Source: Taeniopygia guttata (lineage: Eukaryota > Chordata > Aves > Passeriformes > Estrildidae). Taken from it: a stretch of DNA of 64,000 nucleotides. The stretch covers positions 28,288,001 to 28,352,000 of the forward strand of contig NC_133024.1 of the NCBI RefSeq assembly GCF_048771995.1, in the 5' to 3' direction. The translations under genes were made by a program, and so were the position numbers. The notes under the pieces are model-generated. The model had not been told where the DNA came from and searched no databases. It was given only the letters and a program-made list of their open reading frames with translations. This document shows positions 37,094 to 47,300 of this stretch, in pieces. Within the stretch, counting starts at the first letter, position 1, and every line of letters starts with the position of its first letter.

Positions 37094-37331
37094 GGGGCGG
37101 GGCGTGCGCACCGCGGGCCAATGAGAAGCGATAAATTTGCATACGGACCGGGCGGCACGGCCGGGTCCGCTCGGCGGCGGCGGAGGCCGCCGGTATCGGC
37201 GTGGAGCGGGGCGGGCGGCCGGCACCGGGCCGGGGGCCTATGTAAGAGACCACACAAGGGAGAAGCGGATCTCGCCCTCACCTAGGGGTGGGTCGGCCGG
37301 GAGGGGCTCCTCGGCCGGGGCGGAAGCTCGG
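37094..37331 (+). promoter_or_regulatory. U7 snRNA promoter: GC box, CCAAT, octamer (DSE), PSE
   Basis: This has the layout of a vertebrate Pol II snRNA promoter. A GC box is at 37,094-37,103 and CCAAT at 37,118-37,122. A perfect octamer ATTTGCAT (inverted ATGCAAAT) at 37,135-37,142 lies about 190 bases before the RNA start and is the distal element. TCACC at 37,278-37,282, about 54 bases upstream, matches the start of the vertebrate PSE consensus at the expected distance; the rest of the PSE is GC-rich and diverged. No TATA box is present at -25 to -30, as expected for Pol II rather than Pol III snRNA genes. Confidence 0.7.
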
Positions 37332-37394
37332 CAGTGATCTCAGCTCTTTTAGAATTTGTCCAGCAGGTTTCCCGCGCTCGCGGGAAGCCGCTCC
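37332..37394 (+). ncRNA. RNU7-1: U7 small nuclear RNA
   Basis: Minor snRNA of the U7 snRNP, which base-pairs with the histone downstream element to direct 3' processing of replication-dependent histone mRNAs. The 5' part carries CAGCTCTTTTAGAATTTGTC, joining the histone-pairing core (CTCTTTTAGA) to the non-canonical U7 Sm site (AATTTGTCCAG), almost identical to human. The 3' stem is GGTTTCCC pairing with GGGAAGCC (one G-U), extendable through GCG/CGC, so the fold is kept although the stem sequence differs from mammals. Length about 63 nt is normal. Its place directly before C12orf57 matches the human locus. It has its own promoter and a possible 3' box at 37,403-37,415, so it looks like the functional gene rather than a pseudogene. 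Confidence 0.93.
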
Positions 37395-37402
37395 CACCGG
37401 CA

Positions 37403-37415
37403 GTGCAATGGCAGA
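37403..37415 (+). terminator. Possible snRNA 3' box
   Basis: GTGCAATGGCAGA begins 8 bases after the U7 stem. It loosely fits the Pol II snRNA 3' box (GTTT-N-AAARNNAGA), which normally sits 9-19 bases downstream. Confidence 0.35.
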
Positions 37416-37467
37416 ACGGGGCGGGGAGGCGCAGCCGCGCTCGGGCCGGGCCGGGCTGGGGCCGCTG

Positions 37468-37575
37468 CTCGGTCTGGCACCGGGGCCGCTGCCGCTCGGT
37501 CTGGCACCGGGGCCGCTGCCGCTCGGTCTGGTACCGGAGTCGCTGCCGCTCGGTCTGGTACCGGAGCCGCGGCCG
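37468..37575. repeat. 27-bp minisatellite, four copies
   Basis: Four tandem units begin at 37,468, 37,495, 37,522 and 37,549, each opening with CTCGGTCTGG. Units 1-2 carry CACCGGGGCCGCTGCCG, units 3-4 the variant TACCGGAG. It lies between U7 and the C12orf57 start codon, so in the promoter or 5' UTR of C12orf57. Confidence 0.92.
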
Positions 37576-37589
37576 CCCCGCCGCGCCCC

Positions 37590-38159
37590 ATGGCGGCCTC
37601 CGCGCAGCCCTCGGTGCCGCCGGCGCTGAGCGCGGAGCAGGCGAAGGGTGAGTGCGGGAGGCTCCGTCTCCCGGGCGGGCCGGCGGCGGGGCGCCCGTGT
37701 CGCCCGGCTGGACGCGGGGGGCCGGCGGGCGGCTGAGCGCTCGCGTCCTGCAGCGGTGCTGGCGGAGGTGATCAAGGCGTTCGGGGCGCCCGAGAACGCG
37801 CAGCGCATGGAGGAGGCTCGGGACAACGCCTGCAACGACATGGGCAAGATGCTGCAGTTCCTCCTGCCCGTGGCCACCCAGATCCAGCAGGACGTGATCA
37901 AGGCCTACGGGTTCAGCAGCGACGGCGAAGGTGGGTTGTTCCCCCGCCGGGCGGGATGCTCCGGGCCCGCCGGGGCAGCGGGGCGTCCCGCCCACCCCCT
38001 TTCCTTGCAGGCGTCCTGAAGTTCGCCCGGCTCATCAAGTCCTACGAGTCACAGGACCCGGAGATCGCCAGCATGTCCGGCAAGCTCAAGGCCATGTTCC
38101 TGCCGCCCATGACGCTGCCGCCGCACGGGGCCGGCACTGGCGGAGTTGCTGCCTCCTGA
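37590..38159 (+). CDS. C12orf57: C12orf57 (camkinase-associated/Camkmt-region small protein, 'C10')
   Basis: Small conserved vertebrate protein, also called C10 or GRCC10; loss causes Temtamy syndrome in humans, but its molecular role is poorly defined. Exons: 37590-37647, 37754-37930 and 38011-38159, giving about 127 aa, as in human. The start MAASAQPSVPPALSAEQAK has a good context (gccccATGG) and parallels the human N-terminus. Exon 2 encodes VLAEVIKAF, RDNACNDMGKMLQF and KAYGFSSDGE; exon 3 encodes VLKFARLIKSYESQDPEIAS and LPPMTLPPHG. Both introns are short (106 and 80 bp) with GT-AG ends. AATAAA follows at 38,306. It is GC-rich and lies just downstream of U7 on the same strand. Confidence 0.97.
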
Positions 38160-38305
38160 GCCCGCGGAGTTCTCCCGGTGCTCCGGCTGGTGCCCTCCTT
38201 CCAAGGTGCAGGTCCTGTCAGCCCTGGGAATGGGGCGCTTGAACAAGGGAGACGCGGCCCTGGAAGGAATGGGATGCTTCGTGCCCGCTCGTGTGTCTGC
38301 TCGTG

Positions 38306-38311
38306 AATAAA
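38306..38311 (+). terminator. C12orf57 polyadenylation signal (AATAAA)
   Basis: AATAAA lies 147 bases after the stop, followed by a GTGTGTTG-type GU-rich element. Confidence 0.85.
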
Positions 38312-41300
38312 ACGTGTGTTGAAAGTGCCCGTGTTTTATGAATGGCCGTGAGCTCAGCAGTGCTGCTCCCTGCTGCAGCGGCAGGTACAGCAGTGCTCTC
38401 TGCATGACACTTGCAACGCTGTTTTGGGAGGCCCAGTATGTGCCATCTTCTGCAAAAAGGTTTGTGCAGAGTCTCAGTGTGAAGCCCGAGGATCTTATAT
38501 CAGAGTGACAGGTATTAAGCACTTAACAAAGGCAAGCATTTTCAGACTTTCTGTTTGAAGCATACTAGGAAATGTGTCCCTCAACACAATCTAGTGCTGT
38601 TCAGCAAGTGTTGTAAATGCCATTGAGGCTCCTGTCCCAGCAGGGTCAGTGCTAATTTACTCCTGCCCCCAGTGCCTGTGGCTGCCTTTTGTGGCTGAAT
38701 GTGCAATCCAGCACATTATCCTTAGTGCAAAAGGCAGGAGAGAGCTGCAGCAGGGAGTGGCCGAGCGTGCCCCATTTGGCTGCAGCCTGGATTAGAACAA
38801 CATAAACAACATACAATTTTTATCTCACGTTTTTTTTTGGACTGCAGGGGGATCAGCCTAGTGGTGCAGCCTTGCTCCTTTGCAATGTTTTCTTTCCAGT
38901 ATGGTTCAGAGGGACATCAGGTATGTCCGCTTGTAGCCTCCTGCCCTTTGTCCCTGTTGCCATTGGAAGAGTCGAGGTCTTTGGGACAGAAGTGGGGAGA
39001 AAAGGGCTGAGCGTGAAGGAGCCAGGCCTGGGAGAGCAGGGAGCTGCAAGCCAGGTGTGAGCGAGCTGCGTTCCGTGCTCCCAGTTACAAACCGGGCAGG
39101 AATGCAGCCAGCGAGGGCGTGAGCTCAGTGGATGGGAGGCAGGAAGAGCACTCGGTCCCTTCCGTCTCCATCTACCTCTCCGAGCTTGGCCTTGGCCTTC
39201 CCCCACCCCTCTGATTATTCATTAACTCCAGTCCAGGAAGTGCTTTGCAAATGGTGCAAATTAAGCCCGCGGCTTGAGGCCTGAGGTTTGCCTGACCTGG
39301 AGCTATCTCAGTCCGCCCGGGAGCGGGCGGAGTTCGGGGCTTCGCCGGTGCGCGCCGGGCTCAGGTGAGTCACGGGAGGTGCTGCGCCCGCAGGCAGCGC
39401 CAGCTGCTGCTCAGCGCCCCGGCGCTCACCGCCATGAGCACCCAGCCCCGCCGCCAGCGTGCCAGGCCACAGCAAGGTCTTTTGATCTCTCCCCCAAATG
39501 CCTTTCAAGATCTTTTCTTGGTAATTCCAATATTGCTTTATTTTCTTTAGTGGGACCCCCCCTTGGTTGAGGGCTGTGGTACTTCCTCCACCAGCTCCTG
39601 TCAGTCCTCCATCAGTGGGGATCTGAGAGACAAGACCCCGATGCCATCCCGTGGGTGAGTGCTGTGAATGCTAGTTAGGGCAAGAAAACAAGAGTTGCTG
39701 GTGAGAAAAATAAAAATATCAGCAGTAGGAATCGGGCACAAAAGGGAAAACCCCCCAGTTTTTAATAGGAGCTGCCTATTAGAGGTAGCCAGAGGGCTGA
39801 CCCCTCTGGTAAAGGTCGCCAGAGGATTGGAGCTCGCTGTGCTTTACGTTTTTCCTGTTGGTCCTTCTCCCTTTGATAATGAGCAAACAGGGTTTGTGAT
39901 GCCCAGTCTGCTGCAGTTCCTCTGTCACCCTGCAGCTGCAGCATCTCTGAATGGTTTTGCAGAGAGAGATGTCAACTGCCTGGCCTTTAAAATACTAGTT
40001 ACTCCTTTATTTGCTGCAGTCTATCTAGCCCTTTATGGAACAAAAAGCAGGATATACAATCCTCACAGTCAGTCCAAACAGGTACCTTGCTCTGGAGACT
40101 GCTGTGGAAGGGTGTCAGGAAATGGGATTTGCACTGGCATGACTCTGTGGTAAGAATTTGGGCAACCACAGTGGTCTAGCACTGTGCTGGAGCCCCAAGG
40201 CCTGATGGAGAGCATGTGGCTTTGGCAAATCACAAGAAGATGGTCCATCTGCCTGTCCCCAGGCAGCCTTTGCTCTGCACTAATGCCTGAATTACAACAG
40301 ACTTCCGTACAGAACAGCAAAACCTCCTGTCTGAAATCATCTCCGTAACACATGAAATGCTCATTCTCAAAAAGGGCTCCAAATTAGCTCCCCCAAAATG
40401 TGAGGGAAGCATGGAACAATAAAGTTATTATCTGAGCAAGAGGGTGCACAGTATAATGGGGAAAGCAATGAATATGATAATAAAGAAAGCACCAGCCTCT
40501 GCTTTTGTAAAGGCGGATATGGTCCTGTAAAACTGGAGGGTTTTGAGGGACTTAGCAAGCTTGAGGATAAGGCAGGTCTGGCCAGTACAGTTTGCTTGGA
40601 TTTGAAGAATTTGACAAGATTTTCTCATCCACATCTTCAAATAAGGCTGAAATCACAACATTAAAAAAAGAAGGTGAAGGTTTTCTTGGGTAAAGAATTA
40701 CTAGAGAATAGTAAATGGAAGGTGGGAATTAATATCCCATTTTTATAGCAAGGGGAAGTTCATCACTGGTCAGATCACAGGGGCCTTATCTGATATACAT
40801 GCTGTTCAGTATATTCCCAAGAGACCTGGGAATACAGCTTGGTGAGGTGAGAAAATTGGATGATGATAGAAAGTTATTGAGGATAACAGGGTGGGAGTTG
40901 ACTTGTGAATAATTTCAGAAAGACCTAATGGCAGTGATTGAGGGGGCAATAGAACAGGAGATGAAAAGGCTTATGTAAAACAATGTTCATACAGAAAAAT
41001 AATAGAAAAATTGCATATACAACAATGACTGTGAACTAATGATAACCTCTCCTTGATTATAGAAGTCCATGCAGTTGTTAGCTTGTAGTGAACAGCAGAA
41101 ATCATCACTGTCCATGATTCACCAGCATTCTGAACACCACAGTTCTGTGCCCACCTTCACTCTTACCTCCAAATCAAAATGCCAGAATTGGAAATATCTC
41201 TGAGAGGGACAGCAAAGGTGGTCAGAAGTACAGAATAGTTCTCTACAAAAAGAAACCTCTTAGTAGGGCTGGAGTCTTCTTCCTGGCAAAGAGTTGAGGA

Positions 41301-41629
41301 TGGATACAGATGTTTCAGGTCTGTTACCATGAGCAGCTTGGAGCAGGGGGTAAGAAACAGGAATCACCCAGATTTTCCTTTCTTTGCAGCAACCAGGTGT
41401 TAAAAAAGAGGCTGGGAGCAGGTTATAAGCAAGTCAAAGGAGGGGGTGTTTCTGTAACTGAGCAATAGAGCTCTTTGCCAAAGGGCACAAAATTTGTTAT
41501 GCATTTGACAGTTGACTGCAAGTAGCTGCTAACAAAGGCTTAGGAAGTAGGAGGGCAAAAGAAACTCTATGCACAGTCTTTCTCTCTGCTCTTCCTTTGA
41601 CAACCACTTTGACCTCTGGATTGCCTAGT

Positions 41630-42060
41630 CCCACCCCTGCTGCCCCAAAACTAGCTCAGGTGTCTCAGGGCCTGAGTGCTGACATCGGCCAGGGTGGAGG
41701 TTCCTCAGCTCCTCTGGGGACCTGTGGCAAGTGCTGAACCCCCTTGGGGGGGAGCACAAGTGCAGTTTTTCCTGATACCTAAGCAGAATTTCCCTTGCTG
41801 CAGGTGATGCCTGTTGCCTCTTGTCTTTATGTTGTGTCCCACAAAACAGAACCTGACTCATCATCTCTAAACCCCCACAGCCCCTTTTAGGTAGTCTCAG
41901 ACAAGTGTTAAATCCCTCCTTAAACATCTTTTCTTCAAGCTGAATAAACCCAGCTTGCTCTCTGCTATGTTCCAGGCTCTTCACTGCATTAGTGGCATTA
42001 TGCTGGATCCTTTCCAGTTTCTCAGGGCCTTTTTTTTCTTGAAGAATCCAGATGTGTGTC
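41630..42060 (-). mobile_element. Decayed CR1 LINE, reverse orientation
   Basis: Phrases such as cctaagcagaatttcccttg, tctgctatgttccaggctct and attatgctggatcctttcca, then ctcagggc, follow the pattern of reversed CR1 3' sequence. It is strongly diverged and non-coding. Confidence 0.5.
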
Positions 42061-43431
42061 TTTTAATTAGCTATTTCATTTGTCTTCTGCTGTAAATTTT
42101 GTTACTGTGCTAGCTGTGGCCTGCTTCCACAAGGGATTTACAAGATGAGGTTCTAATACCTGTGTTGTACTGAAAGCCAAACAGTGTAAGAGTAGTCTCT
42201 TTGCTGAAATCTCTTGACCTCTTAATTATATTAAAAAAGTGGTTTAGTGGCTCAATTATTGTCTTATTATATTTAGTGGCTCAGCTGTTCCATGCTGCAG
42301 CCATGTGGGAGAGCAACCTCGAAGATACTGACTGATGGCTTCTCTGTGGTGACATTTCCTTCTCAGTAAGGTGGCCCAGATCAAACACACCAGGGCAGCT
42401 GCACACATCCACTCCTTTCCTAAAATGAAAGCAAGCAGAAGCATTCAGTCATCCTGTAAATTATGTAATATGGGATTTTTGTCCACAAAAATACTGTCAA
42501 GAGATTACAGTGCACCCTGTGGCTCGTCCTTCTGGAGGATACTGAGTTACATGGGATAAATGCTCTCTCACCCTTTTTTTATTCTGGTCTGGGCTCTTTG
42601 CTACCTTTTTCTTTCCCTGTTCCCCTTTGTCCAGTTCCTCAGACAGATTTTCTCCTTCAGTGTAGGGTGGATGGGTGCCTAAGTTTTCAACTGCCCTGGC
42701 TTTGTATTTATTCTGCATACTCTAATATGCTTTTGATATTGGGAATTAATTTTTGGGACTGCTCCCTGGAAGTTCAGGCCTTTTCTCCCTTGGCTATAGA
42801 CAACACTTGTTTACTGTTCCTGCTATACTGATTTAGGTGCTGTTTTTCTGGTGCAACTTCTACAGCTTTGTGCAGAAATTCCCTTGAGTCGGTCTCATGC
42901 ATTTAAAATGTCCTTGGTTTTTAATATCAGTTCTAAGTCAGTACCTCTGGCTGCCTGCAGCTTACCACACCCCAGCTCACCATGTGCATGAAACCAGAAG
43001 CATTTCTAAGGAAGCTGTTGTAGGTGCTTGGGTTGCCTTTCTAGCAATGAAGTTTAGCTTCCCACTCTTCTCTCCTGTACTTCCCTTTGTTGCTGGTTTC
43101 TGCCTTGGCCACGAGTTTTTGTCTAGGTCTTAGCTAGCAGCCTGTTCATCTTTTTGCAGGATTTCCCAGTCTGGTGGTGTGTGGGGAAGTCCGCTGCTGC
43201 TCGAAATGGGCAAGGCTCTTGCTGTTGCTATTGCTGCTGCCCACACCACACAGGGCAGCTGAGATGGCCCCAGGGAAAAGGCAGGCTCCTTTGCCAGCTG
43301 GATTGCACTCTTAGGCCACTGCTTAGCTCCCATTCTTTCACCAGACCTGCAGACCTTGAAACCAGTGTTGTGGGCAGGGCAGTTGTGGGCCACAGCAGGA
43401 AGTAGTTAGGTGACTGGAATGATTTTCCTTC

Positions 43432-43452
43432 TTTTTTTTTTTTTTTTTTTTT
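43432..43452. repeat. T homopolymer (21)
   Basis: Uninterrupted T run. I see no retrogene body on either side that would make it a poly(A) tail. Confidence 0.9.
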
Positions 43453-44313
43453 GTACCTGGTTGTCAGCTTTGGCCTCAGTATTGAGTGCTGGGATTTTCA
43501 AGGTCCTCAGCTCAGCTCCCGCAGTGCTGTGTGCACTCCCTGTAGGTAGTAGCTGTTTGTCCCGGTCTCTGCCTGCCTTCCTGGGCAGCTTCACCACCCT
43601 CTCCCAGCCTCCCCATCCCTTTTGAGCTACTGCTGCCTGTGTCAGTCCCATCCCATGGCAGGCTGGTTTCAGGCAGGCACTGCTGTGCTCAGAGCACTGG
43701 CCTGGACCTTGAAGTCTGCAGCTCTGGATTCACACGGATTCCCCTCTGTGCCTGTACAGAGCATGTGGGACATTTGGGACCATTTGTGTTGCTCATTGGC
43801 TTTTTGGAAGAAAAGGGGAACAGAGGACGAGCAGAACTGAGTTTTGTGAACACAACCAGAGGCCAAGATGCATGTGAAGAGTCAGCCCTTGTGTGCTAAA
43901 GGCAGAGACCCAAAAATAATAGGGGCTATGGGGAGGAAAGACGCAAAAGGAGAAGCAGAAGTGTATGCAAAGCAGCCTGGGGCTGCTGAGTGGATGGCTC
44001 AGAGCGCTTCCTGTTCCCGGAGCCGTGCGTGCCCCGCTGTGTACGGGCTTGTGGCCAGCAGCACTGCACAGCGGGCCAGAGATCAAGGCACCTGTCCAGG
44101 AAAAGGTGGATGGAGAGGGTCTGAATGGACTGACTCAGCTCCAGGAGAGATACATGGCCAGCTCCCAGGAGGCGCAGGAACAGTTTGGCGTTGGGTGCCC
44201 CAGCACAGACCTCCGACTTCCCTTTCCTTTCCAGCGCAAACTGATTTTTCCTCTGTGTTTTTTGGGTTGCTTTGGTGGCAGCCACTTGGCCGCCTCTTCT
44301 TTCTCCCTCCACA

Positions 44314-47300
44314 ATGGTGAGGTAAGAGGGTCTGACAGGTTTGTGTGTGTAAAGAACGGGACCAGGGAAGTAGGATGGATGAGGGCAGGGATGGCCCTGG
44401 AAGCCGTATCTCTAATGGGGACTGTCCCTAGGCTGGAGGAGGCATCAGGCAGGAAGGGGTGCTGCTGCTGGATTTCACCTAGGGATGCTGACCGGGGACC
44501 ATTCTTCACCCTACAAATCTCCACAGTACTGCCTGGCCTTTTTTATTCACTTGGTCTTGCTTTTATTTTCTCTGGTAGGTGGTTTCACCGTGACCTGAGT
44601 GGGCTGGAAGCTGAAGCCTTACTGAAGGGACGAGGTGTCCATGGGAGCTTCCTGGCCAGACCCAGTCGGAGGAATCAGGGGGATTTTTCCCTTTCAGTCC
44701 GGTAAGTAACTTGGACCCCAGCTTGTCTTTGCAATGTTACATACACACAGATTGCCTAGATCCTTACATGTCTTGTGGCATCTTCATCCTATCTCTATTC
44801 GTTTGAGTTCTCCTCAAGCTCTGAAATGACCTCAGCTTCCCAGCATCTTCTAGAGCCTTCCTCACGTTGTCCAAGGAGCTTCTCTTTCCAGTCATCTCCA
44901 TTCACGGAGATGGTTTGCGCTGGTTCCATGGTGGGAGGTAGTGCAGGACACTTTTCTGCCCCTTTTCCAACCAACTCGTTGGACTGCCCTGTGCTTTATT
45001 CCACAGGGTTGGTGATCAGGTAACTCACATCCGCATCCAGAATACTGGGGATTTCTATGACCTGTATGGAGGGGAGAAGTTTGCCACCTTGTCAGAACTG
45101 GTGGAGTACTACACACAGCAACAGGGCTCGCTGCAGGACAAAGATGGAACCATCATCGACTTGCGATACCCGCTCAACTGTTCTGACCCCACAACGGAGA
45201 GGTACAGGGACAGCAAGGCAGCTGCTGTGTCTGTGATTAAATGTTTCATGGCCTCCTTTCTGTCCTGCCTGCTCCCTCAGAGCAAATCCTGTAAAAAGTG
45301 CCTCCTGCCTTTCTTAACCTCCTATGTGGCCATGGGCGCAGCATCCCCAGGAATAGCTGTGCATACCTTGATCCATCACAGCAGACCTAAGAGGGATCTA
45401 TTTTTACTTCTGGTTTCCGGTTGCCTTTGCTATTTATATACTGTTTCTGAAAGAAAAGGTTGCGGTGTCCGCTGTGGGTCTGCAGTGTTCTGTGGAGTGA
45501 CACGCTGTGTGGAAGCCCTCAGATTTGCCCCAGACCTCCTTGGTTATTCTAGGCCTGGGTGACTCACGTAGCTGTGAGTAGGACCATGTTCCCCTCCTAT
45601 TCCTGGCCTGCTTAGTCGCCTTCCTGTGCCCGCTTTGCATGTGTCTCTGACACCAAGTTCCTAAATCAAATCAGGTGGTTTTTGCCCTTGCCTTTTGCTT
45701 TCAGGCCCTTTGATGCAGCTCGGGGGAGCTCTCATGCCCTGCTCTTGGGTGGACAAGTCCTTCTTGCTCAGGTCCTCCTTGGGCACCCGGAGGCAGGGAG
45801 CAGAGATGCCCTGGGCTGAAACATCAGGGTACACTCCAGCTTGCCCTGGGGTCAGGCTGCAGAGGGGCAGGTCTGCTGCTGGCTGTCCTCTCCAGTCAAG
45901 GCCATTGCATCGTGGCCCTGCAGTTTCCTCCCTTCCTCCTGCGGTTGGAAACTTCCCTCCCCCCATCGGGCTCTTACGAAAGCTCCTCTCACTCTCTCCC
46001 CAAGTGATTTTCCATCACGTGGCTTTGAAGAACTGGGCTTTGCTGGGGGAGGGAAGGCTGGGAGACCTCTCTGATGGGCACCAGGGGCCAACCGATCCCA
46101 AGGTGGCATCTGAGCGCATGGTGGCTGAACATTTCTCTGAGAGGAGGTTCAGAAATTAGTGACAACCGTGCAGTGAGAGTCACCAGCTGCTTCTTGCAGT
46201 GCACGAGGTGAGAGTCAACAAAATTACTTGCTGGGGCCAATAACTGTGTGAACCTCTTGCTGTATGTGGAGCAGCCCCTTGCTCTGACCAGATGCAGGAG
46301 AGAATGAGCGAATGTCCCAGCTGCCTCTGTGACTGGGCTGTGGCCTCCTGAACTCCATCTCAGTTTGTGGGAACAAATAGGCCCCTAACAATTTGAAGTT
46401 CACCAGTACCACACCAGGCCTTCCCTGTTAGCTGCTCCATGGGAAGTAAATCCATTCCCACATGCCCATGCCAAGGCAGGGAACACCTTGGTCAAATGGG
46501 GGTGCTCCTGACTTTGTGCTAGGAGGAGAGAAGGAGCTGCTGAGTGTTTGTATTGAAGACAGAAATGTGCACATGGATCAGTTCGTGGTGCTCACTCCCA
46601 TGGCCAGGGTGATTGCTGCAGTGTGATGTGCCCGGAGAGTGGGAATTATCCTTTGAGTGAAGAGGTGACTGAGTTTCAGAAAGAGGAGGTGCTGGAATGG
46701 TTCTTTAATGGATCTGATCTCAATACAACCATCTGGGTGCTGCTAAATCTGATGGGAGAGTTTCTGACTTAGTGGGGGCTTATTTTTGTTTCCCTGGTGT
46801 TTGAGTTTCCAGAGCCCCTTGCAGCAGTAAGGCAACAATCCCAATAATACTGTGAGGTCCTGAAACCCACAGACTACCCTCTCCCAACTGGTGTTCCAGG
46901 CAGAAAGTACCATTTACCTGTGCCTATGTGTGTGTCACACAGTGGTGTTTTCCCACTGTGTAATCCAGTACCAGCCTTCTGCTCCCTAGGTCCCTCTGTC
47001 TCCACCTTATCCTTTGCACTTTCCTCTTCTGCCCGGCTCTCCACCTTCTGTCTCATCTGCTGTTCCCAAAATCCTGCTCCTCCTTCCCTCTCTCATTCCT
47101 TCTTCTCTGTCTCCCCCTTCCTTTCTTCATCCCTCACCCTTCCCCACTGTTGCTCACTGATGTTCACTCATCAGCTCAAGGGCATCCACTTCCTGCATCT
47201 CCACCTCTTTTCTGACCTTCTCTTGTTTTTTCTTAGGTGGTACCATGGGCATCTGTCAGGCCCTGCAGCCGAGTCACTGCTCCAGGCCAAAGCTACCCCT

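Larger units (their letters stand above)
38330..44200. other. C12orf57-PTPN6 intergenic region
   Basis: No confirmed gene. It contains a small GC-rich island (39,310-39,480) with a donor-like CAG|GTGAGT at 39,364, a decayed CR1 (41,630-42,060) and a 21-base T run (43,432-43,452). AT-rich sequence at 40,600-41,560 may be an older LINE, but I could not assign it. Confidence 0.45.

Noticed and set aside
37288-37629. 114-codon frame starting upstream of U7
   Set aside because: It runs through the U7 RNA gene and the minisatellite; the real C12orf57 start at 37,590 is in another frame.
40600-41560. AT-rich stretch as an ancient L3/CR1 LINE
   Set aside because: A few phrases feel LINE-like but I could not align it to a consensus or find an RT motif; left unassigned.
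43432-43452. T run as a possible poly(A) tail of a minus-strand retrogene
   Set aside because: No gene-like or repeat-like body adjoins it on the right side.
46842-46849. TAATACTG in PTPN6 intron 3, the miR-200 seed
   Set aside because: The following bases differ from any miR-200 member and no hairpin is evident.
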